Shown: positions 6,706 through 15,162 of the stretch, piece by piece
How positions within the stretch are numbered: position 1 is the first letter of the stretch
How the letters are laid out: the number at the start of each line of letters is the position of its first letter
Assembly (NCBI GenBank): GCA_017433225.1
Contig: JAFRHS010000011.1
Coordinates: 1 to 64,000, forward strand
Direction of reading: 5' to 3'
Source: Clostridia bacterium
Lineage (GTDB): Bacteria; Bacillota; Clostridia; Oscillospirales; Acutalibacteraceae
DNA length: 64,000 nt
The notes under the pieces: generated by a model
What the model was told of the DNA's origin: nothing
Seen by the model: only the letters and a program-made list of their open reading frames with translations
Database searches by the model: none
Program-made: the position numbers and the translations under genes

Positions 6706-9648
6706 TCAGTATTTGATCAGGAATTTGAGCTCGTACGCCTCGTCCGAGGAGTACTTGTACTCGGGCGCGATCCCGGGCCCGCAGGCGCCGGTGCCGATGC
6801 CCATCTGGAACGCGTTGATGGTCACGTAGGTGCCGGTGCGGACCTCGTCCTCCCGGTGCTTCATGTGTTTCAGCGCTTCGTCCGTATAGGGCTTGATGTT
6901 CAGCTCATAGGGCTTTTCGACCGCTTCGAAGGTGACGGTCGCGGTGCCGTCCGAGACCGAAGCAGATGTGCAGTCGCAGCGGTTGCCGCTCTCCTGCGGG
7001 CGCAGGTTCGGCTCGGTCATGTCGGCCACCTTGCAGGAGACCGTGCGGACCGGGAACTGCTCTTTCATGTCCGCGTAGCTCTCGCCGGTGCGGGCCGTGT
7101 AGGTGACATCGTCGAAGCTCTCGTCGAGGCGGAAGGACTTCGCGAAGCGGGGCAGGGTGCCGGCGCCGACCGTCTTGTGGATGCGGCTCGTGACGAGGAT
7201 GCCGTCATCGGTGCCTTCGTAGGTGTCGACCACCAGGTACTTGGCGACGCGGTTCTTCACTTCAGACACCACTTTGTAGCCGGCCGCGGTCTTCTCGCAG
7301 GACCTGAGCGTCTCTTTCTGACCGTAGTACGGCGGCATGTTGCTGTAGATGCCGAAGATGGAGTCGTTGTCCGTGCCGGCGCGGTAGAGGAGCGTGCCCT
7401 CGTCCGCGGTCGTCAGGGTCTTGCCGTTCGGGAGCGTCAGGGTGAAGCGGCCGTTCTCGACGGAGGCGTCGGCCGGGAAAGCGGTCGCGGCAGGGGCCGG
7501 GATGCCCGCCTGCTTCAGGATCAGAGACCCTTCCGAGACGATCTCCTTTGTCTTTTTATCCTTGACGACGACATCGGCGATCTGCGTGCCGTTCACTGCG
7601 GCGCCGAGCGGCACCCTGACGCGGACCTTCTGCAGCGGTCCGGCCGTGACGGGCACGTCGACCTTTTTGCCGTCGTTCCAGGTGACGGTCATCTGGTAAC
7701 GGTCTCCCTCAGAGAAGGCGGTCGTGTTGAACAGTTCGAATATATCGCCAAAGAGATGGCGGAGCCGGATGGGCCGGTAGATGAATTTGAGGATCTTCGC
7801 GCCGGCGGAAGGCCTGCGGTCCGGATAGAACATGCCGTCGACACAGAAGTTGCCGTCGTTCACGTACTCGCCGTGGTCGCCGCCGTAGGTGTAGGTGCCG
7901 TCCGCGTGGAGGACCGCATGGTCCACCATCTCCCAGACGCAGCCGCCGATCAGGTTGTCATACCGGTAGATCTCCTGCCAGTAGGCCTCCGTGTTGCCGG
8001 GGCCGACGCCCATGGCGTGGGCGTACTCGCACATGAAGTACGGACGGTCGTTCATCGGGGCCTGTTTGCACCGGTGTTCGCCGATGTCGCGGAGTTTCGC
8101 GACCGGCGGGTACATGTCGGAACCGACGTCGTAGGCGATCCGCGCACAGTGGACCGCGCTCTCGTAGTGGACCGGCAGGTCGGACTTCGTCTTCAGCCAG
8201 GTGTACATGGCGTCCGTGTTGTGGTAGCCGCCGGCCTCGTTGCCGAGGGACCACATGACGATGGACGTGTTCGCGCGGACCTTGTCCCGCTCGTAGAGGC
8301 GCTGGATGCGCTCCATGTACCGGGGCAGCCATTCCGGGTCATGGGAGATGGCGTTGTAGTCGCCGGGTGCGTTCAGCTGCATGACGGACGTGCCGTGGGT
8401 CTCGAGGTCGTTCTCGTCGACGATGTAGATGCCGAGTTCGTCTGCCAGTTCCAGGAGCAGCGGGTCGGACGGGTAGTGGGACGTGCGGACCGTGTCGATG
8501 TTGTGCTCCTTGCAGAGCAGGAGGTCGCGCTCGATCTCGTCCGGGGTCATCGTGTAGCCGTTCGTGCAGGACGTGTCGTGGTGGTTGACGCCCTTGAATT
8601 TGATCTTCTTCCCGTTGACGAGGAAGAGATCTTTGCGGATCTCGACCGTCCGGAAGCCGATGCGTTCCTTGACGCAGGCGGTCTTCGTCTCGTAATAAAT
8701 GTCATAGAGCGTCGGGTCTTCGGCGTTCCACTCGGTGACGTCAAGGTCCTCGAAGGTGACGAAGGCGACTCCGCCGACGGCCGCCGCGGTCTTCGTTTCC
8801 TCGAGGCCGTGTCCCTTGACCGTGAAGGTGACGTCGGTGTCGGTGTAAGTGTTTGCCGTCAGAGTCAGGGAATACTTGTCCCCGTGTTTCGCGGTCCTCG
8901 CGTTGATGTCCCGGATGTCCGTGGGCTCGGAGACGCGGAGCAGTACATCGCGGAAGATGCCGTTGTTGCGGAACATGTCCTGGTCCTCGAGGTACGTGCC
9001 GTTGCACCAGCGGTGGACGACGGCGAGCAGTTCGTTCTCGCCTTTGACGAGCTCGCCGGAGAGGTCGAACTCAGCCGTGTTGTGCGCGCCTTCGGAGTAG
9101 CCGATGAACTTGCCGTTCAGGTAGAGGTCCAGGCAGCTCGCGACGCCGAGGAACGAGATGACGTAGTTCTTATCCGGGTCTTCGATGGAAATGCTGCGGC
9201 GATATACGCCCACAAAGTTGTACTCCTCACCGGGGTCCACGGTCCGCGGACCGATGCCCTTGTCGGCACCGAGGATGTAGAAGATCTTGCCGACCTTGTC
9301 GGTCGTCGGGATGTGGGGCGGGTCGTACGGGAACTGATACCGGATGTTGACATAGAACGGCCGGTCGTAGCCCCGGAACTGCCAGCAGGACGGGACGTCG
9401 ATCTTGTCGAACGACACGGCGTCGGTATCAAACTCAGTCGGGAGTTCCGCCGGACGCGGATAGAACCTGAAGTCCCAGTCGCCGTTCAGGCACAGGACTT
9501 TTTCCGACACGTAGCGCTTCTCCTTCGGCGCGACCGCGTCAGCCTTCTTTTTGTCCGGGTAGGGGATGAAGTAGCTCCTCCCCGGGAGTTTATTGACTTC
9601 AACTGTCTTGAAGTCCCAGTAATTGGTGGTGTTCAGACAATACTTCAT
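6706..9648 (-). CDS. lacZ: Beta-galactosidase, glycoside hydrolase family 2
   Basis: The enzyme hydrolyses terminal beta-galactosides such as lactose. At 980 residues it has the LacZ-type length. It shows the GH2 sugar-binding start (LNGDWDFRFY), the acid/base glutamate in MWSLGNEAGG near residue 470 and the nucleophile in MCEYAHAMG near residue 540, followed by the C-terminal beta-sandwich. No signal peptide is visible, so it is cytoplasmic. The ATG at 9648 has CGGAGG upstream. There is no adjacent lactose permease; the gene stands alone, divergent from the gene at 9777. Confidence 0.93.
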   Translation of the reverse strand: MKYCLNTTNYWDFKTVEVNKLPGRSYFIPYPDKKKADAVAPKEKRYVSEKVLCLNGDWDFRFYPRPAELPTEFDTDAVSFDKIDVPSCWQFRGYDRPFYVNIRYQFPYDPPHIPTTDKVGKIFYILGADKGIGPRTVDPGEEYNFVGVYRRSISIEDPDKNYVISFLGVASCLDLYLNGKFIGYSEGAHNTAEFDLSGELVKGENELLAVVHRWCNGTYLEDQDMFRNNGIFRDVLLRVSEPTDIRDINARTAKHGDKYSLTLTANTYTDTDVTFTVKGHGLEETKTAAAVGGVAFVTFEDLDVTEWNAEDPTLYDIYYETKTACVKERIGFRTVEIRKDLFLVNGKKIKFKGVNHHDTSCTNGYTMTPDEIERDLLLCKEHNIDTVRTSHYPSDPLLLELADELGIYIVDENDLETHGTSVMQLNAPGDYNAISHDPEWLPRYMERIQRLYERDKVRANTSIVMWSLGNEAGGYHNTDAMYTWLKTKSDLPVHYESAVHCARIAYDVGSDMYPPVAKLRDIGEHRCKQAPMNDRPYFMCEYAHAMGVGPGNTEAYWQEIYRYDNLIGGCVWEMVDHAVLHADGTYTYGGDHGEYVNDGNFCVDGMFYPDRRPSAGAKILKFIYRPIRLRHLFGDIFELFNTTAFSEGDRYQMTVTWNDGKKVDVPVTAGPLQKVRVRVPLGAAVNGTQIADVVVKDKKTKEIVSEGSLILKQAGIPAPAATAFPADASVENGRFTLTLPNGKTLTTADEGTLLYRAGTDNDSIFGIYSNMPPYYGQKETLRSCEKTAAGYKVVSEVKNRVAKYLVVDTYEGTDDGILVTSRIHKTVGAGTLPRFAKSFRLDESFDDVTYTARTGESYADMKEQFPVRTVSCKVADMTEPNLRPQESGNRCDCTSASVSDGTATVTFEAVEKPYELNIKPYTDEALKHMKHREDEVRTGTYVTINAFQMGIGTGACGPGIAPEYKYSSDEAYELKFLIKY

Positions 9649-9725
9649 GAGTATGTCCTCCGTTTCCTGTCATATCATACTGTTTTGATTGTACTAAAAA
9701 TACAGGGACTTTGGAAGACCTCCTG

Positions 9726-9734
9726 TGGTATAAT
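9726..9734 (+). promoter_or_regulatory. Extended -10 promoter for the gene at 9777
   Basis: TGGTATAAT is an extended -10 (TGN plus TATAAT at 9729-9734). No good -35 is present, as expected for this promoter class. It lies 43 bases before the start codon. Confidence 0.6.
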
Positions 9735-9776
9735 ACTGTTAAATCAGAACGAGAAGATCCGGGAGGGGATGACACG

Positions 9777-10199
9777 ATGCAAAGCAGAGTCAACGACTGT
9801 ATCATGAGACATGACAGGGGCTTCAACTGTGCCCAGTCTGTCGCCTGCACATATGCCGATCTGGTGGGCTGCGATGAAGTGACCATGTTCAAAATGACCG
9901 AAGGCCTCGGCCTCGGCATGGGCGGCATGCAGGGGACCTGCGGCGCCCTGTCCGGAGCCTGTGTCCTTGCCGGCATGAAGAATTCCGGCGGCGACCTGGA
10001 GATGCCCGCGACGAAGGGCTCGACCTATCAGCTGTCCCGCGAGATGGTCCGCCGTTTCCAGTCCGTCGCAGGCGCGACCGCCTGTAAAGACCTGAAAGGT
10101 GTCGAGACCGGTGAGGTCCTGCACCCCTGTCCGGCGTGCATCACGGATGCCGCGAAGATCGTGGAAGACGTCCTGTTCCCGGGAATGTTCGAAGATTGA
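9777..10199 (+). CDS. C_GCAxxG_C_C family redox-type protein
   Basis: This 140-residue protein fits the C_GCAxxG_C_C family: FNCAQSV, then a glycine-rich GLGLGMGGMQGTCGALSG stretch, then paired cysteines in the C-terminal half (ACKDLKG and HPCPAC). Family members are common in anaerobes and thought to be redox or metal proteins; the reaction is not established. The ATG at 9777 has GGGAGGGG 8 bases upstream. It is a single-gene unit with its own promoter and terminator. Confidence 0.85.
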   Translation: MQSRVNDCIMRHDRGFNCAQSVACTYADLVGCDEVTMFKMTEGLGLGMGGMQGTCGALSGACVLAGMKNSGGDLEMPATKGSTYQLSREMVRRFQSVAGATACKDLKGVETGEVLHPCPACITDAAKIVEDVLFPGMFED

Positions 10200-10214
10200 T
10201 ACAAGCTTATTAGA

Positions 10215-10249
10215 AGACCCTCTCTGCAAAAAGCGGAGAGGGTCTTTTT
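10215..10249. terminator. Terminator between convergent genes
   Basis: AGACCCTCTCTGC pairs with GCGGAGAGGGTCT (one T-G wobble) and is followed by TTTTT; the other side carries A residues. It serves the gene ending at 10199 and probably also the minus-strand gene ending at 10257. Confidence 0.88.
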
Positions 10250-10256
10250 GTTTCTG

Positions 10257-10775
10257 TCATTTGACCGGGTCGAGGAGCGGCAGGAAGGGGGCCAGTGCAT
10301 CGCCCCAGTCCCTGCAGAGGCGCTCGAGGCTCCACGCCGCGTTGGCGGGGGAGGTGGAGGGCACCTTGATGGAGGGGATGCCGGTGACCGGGAAAATGTA
10401 CTTTTTGTAGAGGTCGGTGGACTTCGCACCGTTCGTGAAGATGGCCTCGATGTGTGCCGTTTCCAGGATGACCGACAGGTCGTTCGGCACGACGTCCGTG
10501 ATCGAACTGTCCGAGGACCCGGTGATGGTGCAGCTGCCGATGGTGTCCCACATGGCGATGTGGTGCCGGTGCATCATGGCCGCCTTCTCTTCGACGGTCT
10601 CCGGGACCGGCTCGCCGAGGAGGGCGGGCATCACTTTCCAGTACCGGTTCTGCGGGTGGCCGTAGAAGAACGCGGCTTCCCGGGAGGCGATGGACGGAAA
10701 ACTCCCGAGCACCAGGATGCGGGAGTCCTCATCGAAAAGGGGAGGGATGTTGTGGACCTGTTTTGCCGCTTCCAT
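10257..10775 (-). CDS. DNA-deoxyinosine glycosylase (uracil-DNA glycosylase superfamily)
   Basis: The 172-residue protein matches hypoxanthine-DNA glycosylases of the UDG superfamily: ILVLGSFPSIASREAAFFYGHPQNRYWKV at the N-terminus, the SCTITGSSDSSI segment, and NGAKSTDLYKKYI. Such enzymes remove deoxyinosine produced by adenine deamination. Its ATG overlaps the stop codon of the MoaE-like gene by one base (TGATG) and has only a weak AGGA upstream, so translation is probably coupled. Nearby nfo could process the resulting abasic sites; that link is inference. Confidence 0.82.
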   Translation of the reverse strand: MEAAKQVHNIPPLFDEDSRILVLGSFPSIASREAAFFYGHPQNRYWKVMPALLGEPVPETVEEKAAMMHRHHIAMWDTIGSCTITGSSDSSITDVVPNDLSVILETAHIEAIFTNGAKSTDLYKKYIFPVTGIPSIKVPSTSPANAAWSLERLCRDWGDALAPFLPLLDPVK

Positions 10776-11164
10776 CAGTGGTGTTCCTGTTCCACGACGC
10801 AGGTGTTCTTGATGGTCGCGACGAGGGACTGCAGCGCGTCGACGACGTGGGGACGGATGTCGCCGCCGATGAGGACATACATGATGTCGTCGCCGACTTC
10901 GAGTTCGCCCTCCGCGAGCCAGGTGCGGATATAGAAGATGCCGGGCATTTTGTAGGTCTCCTGAATGGCAGCCTCCACTTTTTCCCGGTCGTAAGAGAAT
11001 GTCATGCCGGTAACGGCGGGCGCGTCCTCTTCGCCGAAGCGGACTTTCGCCTTCGCGTCTTCCCGGACGACGCCGTTGTGGACGAGGTACATGCCGCATT
11101 TCGCGGCGGTCTCATCCTGTTTGGCTTCCTTCAGCCACTGGTCCATCGACGGTACCTGTTTCAT
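10775..11164 (-). CDS. MoaE-like protein (molybdopterin synthase large-subunit fold)
   Basis: The 129-residue protein resembles MoaE in the central part (CGMYLVHNGVVR and LAEGELEVGDDIMYVLIGG), then a helix with DALQSLVATIKNT. True MoaE ends in a conserved lysine-rich WKKE-type active-site segment; this protein ends VVEQEHH and lacks it. No moaD, moaA, moaC or molybdoenzyme gene lies in the window. It may be a divergent family member with another role. The ATG at 11164 has GGAGGGA upstream. It forms a two-gene unit with the deoxyinosine glycosylase. Confidence 0.65.
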   Translation of the reverse strand: MKQVPSMDQWLKEAKQDETAAKCGMYLVHNGVVREDAKAKVRFGEEDAPAVTGMTFSYDREKVEAAIQETYKMPGIFYIRTWLAEGELEVGDDIMYVLIGGDIRPHVVDALQSLVATIKNTCVVEQEHH

Positions 11165-11218
11165 GGTGGATCCCTCCTGTACGTTACTAAAAGTATTGTA
11201 CACGAAAACGTTGCGCAA

Positions 11219-11227
11219 TGCTATAAT
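11219..11227 (+). promoter_or_regulatory. Extended -10 promoter for the YjbR-EVE gene
   Basis: TGCTATAAT gives an extended -10, with TATAAT at 11222-11227, 31 bases before the GTG start. The same 93-bp gap must also promote the divergent MoaE-like gene. Confidence 0.6.
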
Positions 11228-11257
11228 ACAGGTACTGTAAGAAAAGGAGTTTGCACC

Positions 11258-12463
11258 GTGAGCATCGAGTCCGACTTTTTCCGCAGAATGGAACCCGTCT
11301 ACGAAAACCTGGAGCCCTTCGGCTTTGTCCGGGACGGGGACGTCTACACTTATTCGGCGGAGTTCCAGGACGGCGCGTTCCGTGCGGAAGTGACCGTGCG
11401 GGAACCCGAGGGCCACACGGACGGGGAACCGGACGTGTTCGTCACCGGCAAAGTCATCGACACGGACCTCGGGGAAGAGTACATGCCCCTGCGCAGCCCC
11501 ACCGCCATCGGTGCGTTCGTGGGCCAGGTGCGGGAGGACTACGCGGCCATCCTGACGCCGATCGCCGACCGGTGCTTCCGGCCGCTGCCGTTCCTCTTCG
11601 ACCAGTCGAACCGCATTGCGCGCCGGGTCCGGAAAACCTACGGAGACGGGGTGGAGCACACCTTCCCGAAGTACCCGGATGTCGGGGTCTTTCGCGATGC
11701 ACCGACGCAGAAGTGGTACGGCATCGTCATGGCGGTCTCGAGGGCGCGCCTCGAACGGCTGAGCGCCGAGAAACTGGCGAAAGACCGCGGCGAGAAACTG
11801 CCGCCCGAGAAGACGAAACAGGGGAGCACGCCGCAGGACAACGACGCGCACCCGGAAGACGAGATCGAGGTCCTGAACGTCAAGCTGGACCCCGTGAAGA
11901 TCCCGCTCCTCGAACAGGCGGACGGTTTTTATCCCTGCTACCACATGAACCGGAAACACTGGATCACGGTGGCGCTGGACGGCTCGGTCTCGGACGACTA
12001 CATCATGGAACTCCTCGAAGAGAGCCGGACCCTGTCCATCCGGAAGGCGAAGTCCTCCGGGTCCTCGTCCCGCCGGGTGCCCGGCGAGCCCCTCGAGTGG
12101 TTCGTGCCGGCCAACCCGAAGTACTACGACATCGAGGACGCGTTCTCTCATCAGGACGAGATCTACTGGAAGCAGGGCGGAAAATTCGAGCCCGGCGACA
12201 TCGCCTACATGTATGTCGGCGCGCCGGCGTCCGCCATCCTCTACAAATGTGTCGTGACCGAGACCTTCTGCGGCACGTACACGAACCACAAGGGCAAGAC
12301 CTGCAACATGATGAAGATCCGCAAACTTGAAGAATACGACCGAAGCCTCCTGCCCTGGTCCGCCATCAAAACCACCGGCATCGGGACGGCGCAGGGGACC
12401 AAATACATCAATCCGAAGCTGAAGGAACTCATCGCCAAAACACTCGAAGAACACCGTGGCTGA
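11258..12463 (+). CDS. MmcQ/YjbR protein fused to an EVE domain
   Basis: The 401-residue protein joins two known domains. Residues about 1-262 are a long MmcQ/YjbR-type region (FPKYPDVGVFR, KWYGIVMAV, EVLNVKLDP, YHMNRKHWITVALDG), a fold often described as DNA-binding. Residues about 277-400 are an EVE/PUA-like domain (EWFVPANPKYYDIEDAF, then GDIAYMYVGAP); EVE domains bind modified bases or nucleotides. The start is GTG at 11258, with AAAAGGAG about 8 bases upstream. It sits between a deoxyinosine glycosylase (divergent) and an AlkD-like glycosylase (downstream), suggesting a role in sensing altered nucleobases; that is inference. Confidence 0.83.
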   Translation: MSIESDFFRRMEPVYENLEPFGFVRDGDVYTYSAEFQDGAFRAEVTVREPEGHTDGEPDVFVTGKVIDTDLGEEYMPLRSPTAIGAFVGQVREDYAAILTPIADRCFRPLPFLFDQSNRIARRVRKTYGDGVEHTFPKYPDVGVFRDAPTQKWYGIVMAVSRARLERLSAEKLAKDRGEKLPPEKTKQGSTPQDNDAHPEDEIEVLNVKLDPVKIPLLEQADGFYPCYHMNRKHWITVALDGSVSDDYIMELLEESRTLSIRKAKSSGSSSRRVPGEPLEWFVPANPKYYDIEDAFSHQDEIYWKQGGKFEPGDIAYMYVGAPASAILYKCVVTETFCGTYTNHKGKTCNMMKIRKLEEYDRSLLPWSAIKTTGIGTAQGTKYINPKLKELIAKTLEEHRG

Positions 12464-12482
12464 GCCCGGGGAGGGACACGTT

Positions 12483-13193
12483 ATGACCGAACTTCAAAAG
12501 CGCCTGTTCGCGATGCAGGACACTGGGTACCGGGACTTTCAGAAGAAAGTGATCCCGTCCGTGCCGGAAGAGCGCGTCGTCGGGGTGCGCACCCCGGCTC
12601 TGCGCAAGCTGGCGAAAGACCTGCGGAAGCAGGAAACCGACCTTGCGGAAGCCTTTCTCGGCGAACTGCCGCATGCCTATTTCGACGAGGACCAGCTCCA
12701 CGCGTTCCTCATCAGCCTGGAGAAGGACTACGGAACGTGCATCGCCCAAGTGAACGCGTTCCTGCCGTATGTCGACAACTGGGCGACCTGTGACCAGCTG
12801 TCCCCGAAGGTGTTCGGAAAACACAAAGAGGAACTGCTTTCGGAGATCGACCGCTGGATGGCGTCGGACCACGCCTACACGGTGCGCTTCGGCATGGGCA
12901 TGCTGATGCAGTGGTTCCTCGACGAGGACTTCCGGCCGGAGTACCCGGAGCGGGTGGCGGCTGTACAGTTCCAAAACGGTGACGAGGTCGACGAATACTA
13001 CGTCAATATGATGCGGGCCTGGTACTTCGCGACGGCGCTCGCGAAACAGTACGACGCAGTCCTGCCGCTGATCGAGGCCAGGGCACTCGACCCCTGGACG
13101 CACAACAAGGCGATCCAGAAATCTGTGGAGAGCTACCGGATCACCGGGGAACAGAAAGCGTATCTCAAGACGCTGAAAGTGAAGAAGAAATAA
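12483..13193 (+). CDS. DNA alkylation repair protein, AlkD-like HEAT-repeat glycosylase
   Basis: The 236-residue protein belongs to the AlkD/DNA-alkylation-repair family, which excises N3- and N7-alkylated purines with a HEAT-repeat scaffold. Typical segments are VVGVRTPALRKLAK, YVDNWATCDQLSPK (the Trp and Asp expected at the active site), VRFGMGMLMQWFLDEDF and YYVNMMRAWYFATALAK. The ATG at 12483 follows GGGGAGGG. It lies 19 bases after the YjbR-EVE gene and 11 before the acetyltransferase gene, so these genes are probably co-transcribed. Confidence 0.88.
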   Translation: MTELQKRLFAMQDTGYRDFQKKVIPSVPEERVVGVRTPALRKLAKDLRKQETDLAEAFLGELPHAYFDEDQLHAFLISLEKDYGTCIAQVNAFLPYVDNWATCDQLSPKVFGKHKEELLSEIDRWMASDHAYTVRFGMGMLMQWFLDEDFRPEYPERVAAVQFQNGDEVDEYYVNMMRAWYFATALAKQYDAVLPLIEARALDPWTHNKAIQKSVESYRITGEQKAYLKTLKVKKK

Positions 13194-13204
13194 GGGGAGA
13201 GACC

Positions 13205-13780
13205 ATGACCGAATTCGAACGCATGGAGAAGGGTCTTCTCTATGACTGCAACGATCAAGATATCCTGAAGGTCCAGCTGCCCTTCGTGGAAAAGCACTGG
13301 GACTTCAACCAGTTGCGCCCGACGGACTACGACGGCAAACAGGCCTTCATGAAAGAGGTCTTCGCCGAGTGCGGGGAGAACTGTTATATCGAGCTGCCGT
13401 TTCGCGCCAACTGGGGCGGCGCCCACCTCCATCTCGGGAACGACGTGTTCATCAACTTCAACCTGACTGCGGTGGATGACGGCCACATCTACATCGGCGA
13501 CAAGGTGCTCATCGCGCCCAACGTGACCCTGACGACCGCCGCGCATCCGGTGGACCCGGAACTGCGCGCAAAGGGGATGCAGTTCAACAAGGACATCCAC
13601 ATCGGGAACAACGTATGGATCGGCGCCGGCGCCATCGTCCTTCCCGGCGTCACCATCGGTGAAAACTCCGTCATCGGCGCCGGCAGCGTCGTGACGAAGG
13701 ATATCCCCGCAAACGTCGTCGCGGTCGGCAACCCCTGCCGCGTGATGCGGGAGATCGGGGAAGAGGAGCAGGAGAGATAA
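13205..13780 (+). CDS. Maltose/galactoside O-acetyltransferase family protein
   Basis: A 191-residue left-handed beta-helix acetyltransferase using acetyl-CoA. The N-terminal MEKGLLYDCNDQDIL segment, the hexapeptide repeats (IGNNVWIGAGAIVLPGVTIG) and the ending GNPCRVMREI are typical of the maltose O-acetyltransferase/LacA group. The exact sugar acceptor cannot be read from sequence. Its TAA shares one base with the ATG of the next gene. Confidence 0.88.
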   Translation: MTEFERMEKGLLYDCNDQDILKVQLPFVEKHWDFNQLRPTDYDGKQAFMKEVFAECGENCYIELPFRANWGGAHLHLGNDVFINFNLTAVDDGHIYIGDKVLIAPNVTLTTAAHPVDPELRAKGMQFNKDIHIGNNVWIGAGAIVLPGVTIGENSVIGAGSVVTKDIPANVVAVGNPCRVMREIGEEEQER

Positions 13781-14256
13781 TGGCAGAAGAAAAAACCAAT
13801 GTCATGCGGACACTGGAACAGAAAAAGGTCCCGTACACAGCGCACTGCTATGTCGAGACCGGGGAGACGAACGGCGTGAAAGTGGCCGCTCTGCTCGGCG
13901 AACCGCCGGAGCGTGTATTCAAAACTCTGGTTACGGTCGGAAAGACGGGACGCAATTACGTCTTCATCGTCCCGGTCGCGGAAGAACTGGACCTGAAGAA
14001 AGCCGCGAAAGCGGTCGGGGAGAAGTCGATCGCCATGATCAAGGCGAAGGAACTCCTGCCGCTCACCGGGTATGTCCACGGCGGCTGTTCTCCGATCGGG
14101 ATGAAAAAGTTCTTCCGGACGACCCTCGACGAGACTGCAAAAGACTGTCCGACCATCTATGTGTCTGCCGGGAAGATCGGCTATCAGATCCAGCTCTCGC
14201 CGGCGGACCTCGCCCGCGTCATCCGCTTCGATTACGCGGACCTCTGCGTGAAGTGA
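13780..14256 (+). CDS. ybaK: Cys-tRNA(Pro)/Cys-tRNA(Cys) deacylase, YbaK/EbsC type
   Basis: The 158-residue protein has the YbaK fold: KKVPYTAHCY near the start, GEPPERVFKTLV, the invariant lysine in that motif, and GYVHGGCSPIGMKK. The family hydrolyses cysteine wrongly attached to tRNA-Pro by ProRS. A tRNA-Pro gene is in the window at 54309, but proS is not. The gene overlaps the acetyltransferase stop by one base and its 3' end overlaps the convergent MerR gene by 25 bases. Confidence 0.88.
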   Translation: MAEEKTNVMRTLEQKKVPYTAHCYVETGETNGVKVAALLGEPPERVFKTLVTVGKTGRNYVFIVPVAEELDLKKAAKAVGEKSIAMIKAKELLPLTGYVHGGCSPIGMKKFFRTTLDETAKDCPTIYVSAGKIGYQIQLSPADLARVIRFDYADLCVK

Positions 14257-15065
14257 TCGATCGCCTTCGAGACGAAAACCGCAGTCCCATCTCCGCCGCA
14301 GCGGTCGATGTTCTCTTTGAACTCACCGTCCGCAGTGTACATCTTACCGAGACCTGCCAGGATCTCCGGAGTACAGGTGTAGAAGTGCTCCGTGATGTAG
14401 TCCTGCAACTCCCGGACCAGCGTCTGTGCGGCCGGGGAAGCAGGGTCTGCAGGAGTACCGCCTTCGGAGACACCGGAAGTGCCGTCTGTCAGCAACTTGC
14501 CGAACTGCGCGAAGATCGCCATGAGCCCTTCGCCGAGGACCGCCTCTGTTTCGGCTGTCCGCCCGGCGCTTTTAACTTCATATTCTTTGTAAGCATCCGT
14601 GCCGGAGTATTCCTCTCTGGCACGTTTTGCATATTCTTCCAGTTTGGTTTTGTCGAATGCCGTGAAATCCATCGTAGTTTTCCTTTCCCGGGCGCTATTC
14701 TTTTCCGGAGCCCTATTCTTTGATGTCGCGTTTTTGCCCTGAGCGATCCGCAGGTCATTTGCCAGCCTAATCAGCCCCTCGAGGCGCTCCTTCTTCAGCG
14801 TCAGGAGTTCGACCTGTTGCCGTAGCGCTTTTTCTCTGTCATGGTCCGGACTTCCGAGGATGGCTTTGATCTCCTTCAGCGGGAACTCCAACTCGCGGAA
14901 CAGCAGGATCTCCTGAAGAGTGGCAAGCTGCTCCTCTCCATACAGCCGGTACCCGGCCTCCGTTCTCTCGCTTGGAGTCAGCAAACCTATGTTGTCGTAA
15001 TACTGCAGTGTCCGGATACTGACTCCGCTGAGCTCACTGACCTGTTTGACGGTCAACCCGTTCAC
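14232..15065 (-). CDS. MerR-family regulator with TipAS drug-binding domain
   Basis: The 277-residue protein has an N-terminal MerR winged helix (LTVKQVSELSGVSIRTLQYYDNIGLL, residues 3-28), a coiled-coil dimerisation helix around 70-105, and a C-terminal TipAS domain (from about 130) of the type that binds thiopeptides and other drugs in TipA. The start is GTG at 15065, chosen because GAGGTGAG ends 4 bases upstream and the MerR domain begins at once; an in-frame ATG further upstream has no comparable site. A MerR-type operator-promoter lies at 15132-15162. Convergent with ybaK; no obvious target gene is adjacent, so it may mainly regulate itself. Confidence 0.87.
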   Translation of the reverse strand: MNGLTVKQVSELSGVSIRTLQYYDNIGLLTPSERTEAGYRLYGEEQLATLQEILLFRELEFPLKEIKAILGSPDHDREKALRQQVELLTLKKERLEGLIRLANDLRIAQGKNATSKNRAPEKNSARERKTTMDFTAFDKTKLEEYAKRAREEYSGTDAYKEYEVKSAGRTAETEAVLGEGLMAIFAQFGKLLTDGTSGVSEGGTPADPASPAAQTLVRELQDYITEHFYTCTPEILAGLGKMYTADGEFKENIDRCGGDGTAVFVSKAIDHFTQRSA

Positions 15066-15131
15066 AACGCTCACCTCATTTCTATCAATCATCTTTCTCT
15101 GTGACAGAAGTCTTTTTCCATGACCAACTAT

Positions 15132-15162
15132 ACCATAAACCATGACGTAACGTCAGAGTCAA
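15132..15162 (-). promoter_or_regulatory. MerR-type operator-promoter of the TipAS regulator
   Basis: On the minus strand TTGACT (15157-15162) and TATGGT (15132-15137) are separated by 19 bases, the over-long spacer typical of MerR-regulated promoters. The spacer contains the perfect palindrome TGACGT-A-ACGTCA at 15143-15155. This is the arrangement expected for autoregulation by the gene it drives. Confidence 0.75.

Noticed and set aside
6508..9807. 1099-codon plus-strand frame across the beta-galactosidase gene
   Set aside because: It is the antisense shadow of lacZ, which has the full GH2 motifs on the minus strand; no ribosome binding site at its start.
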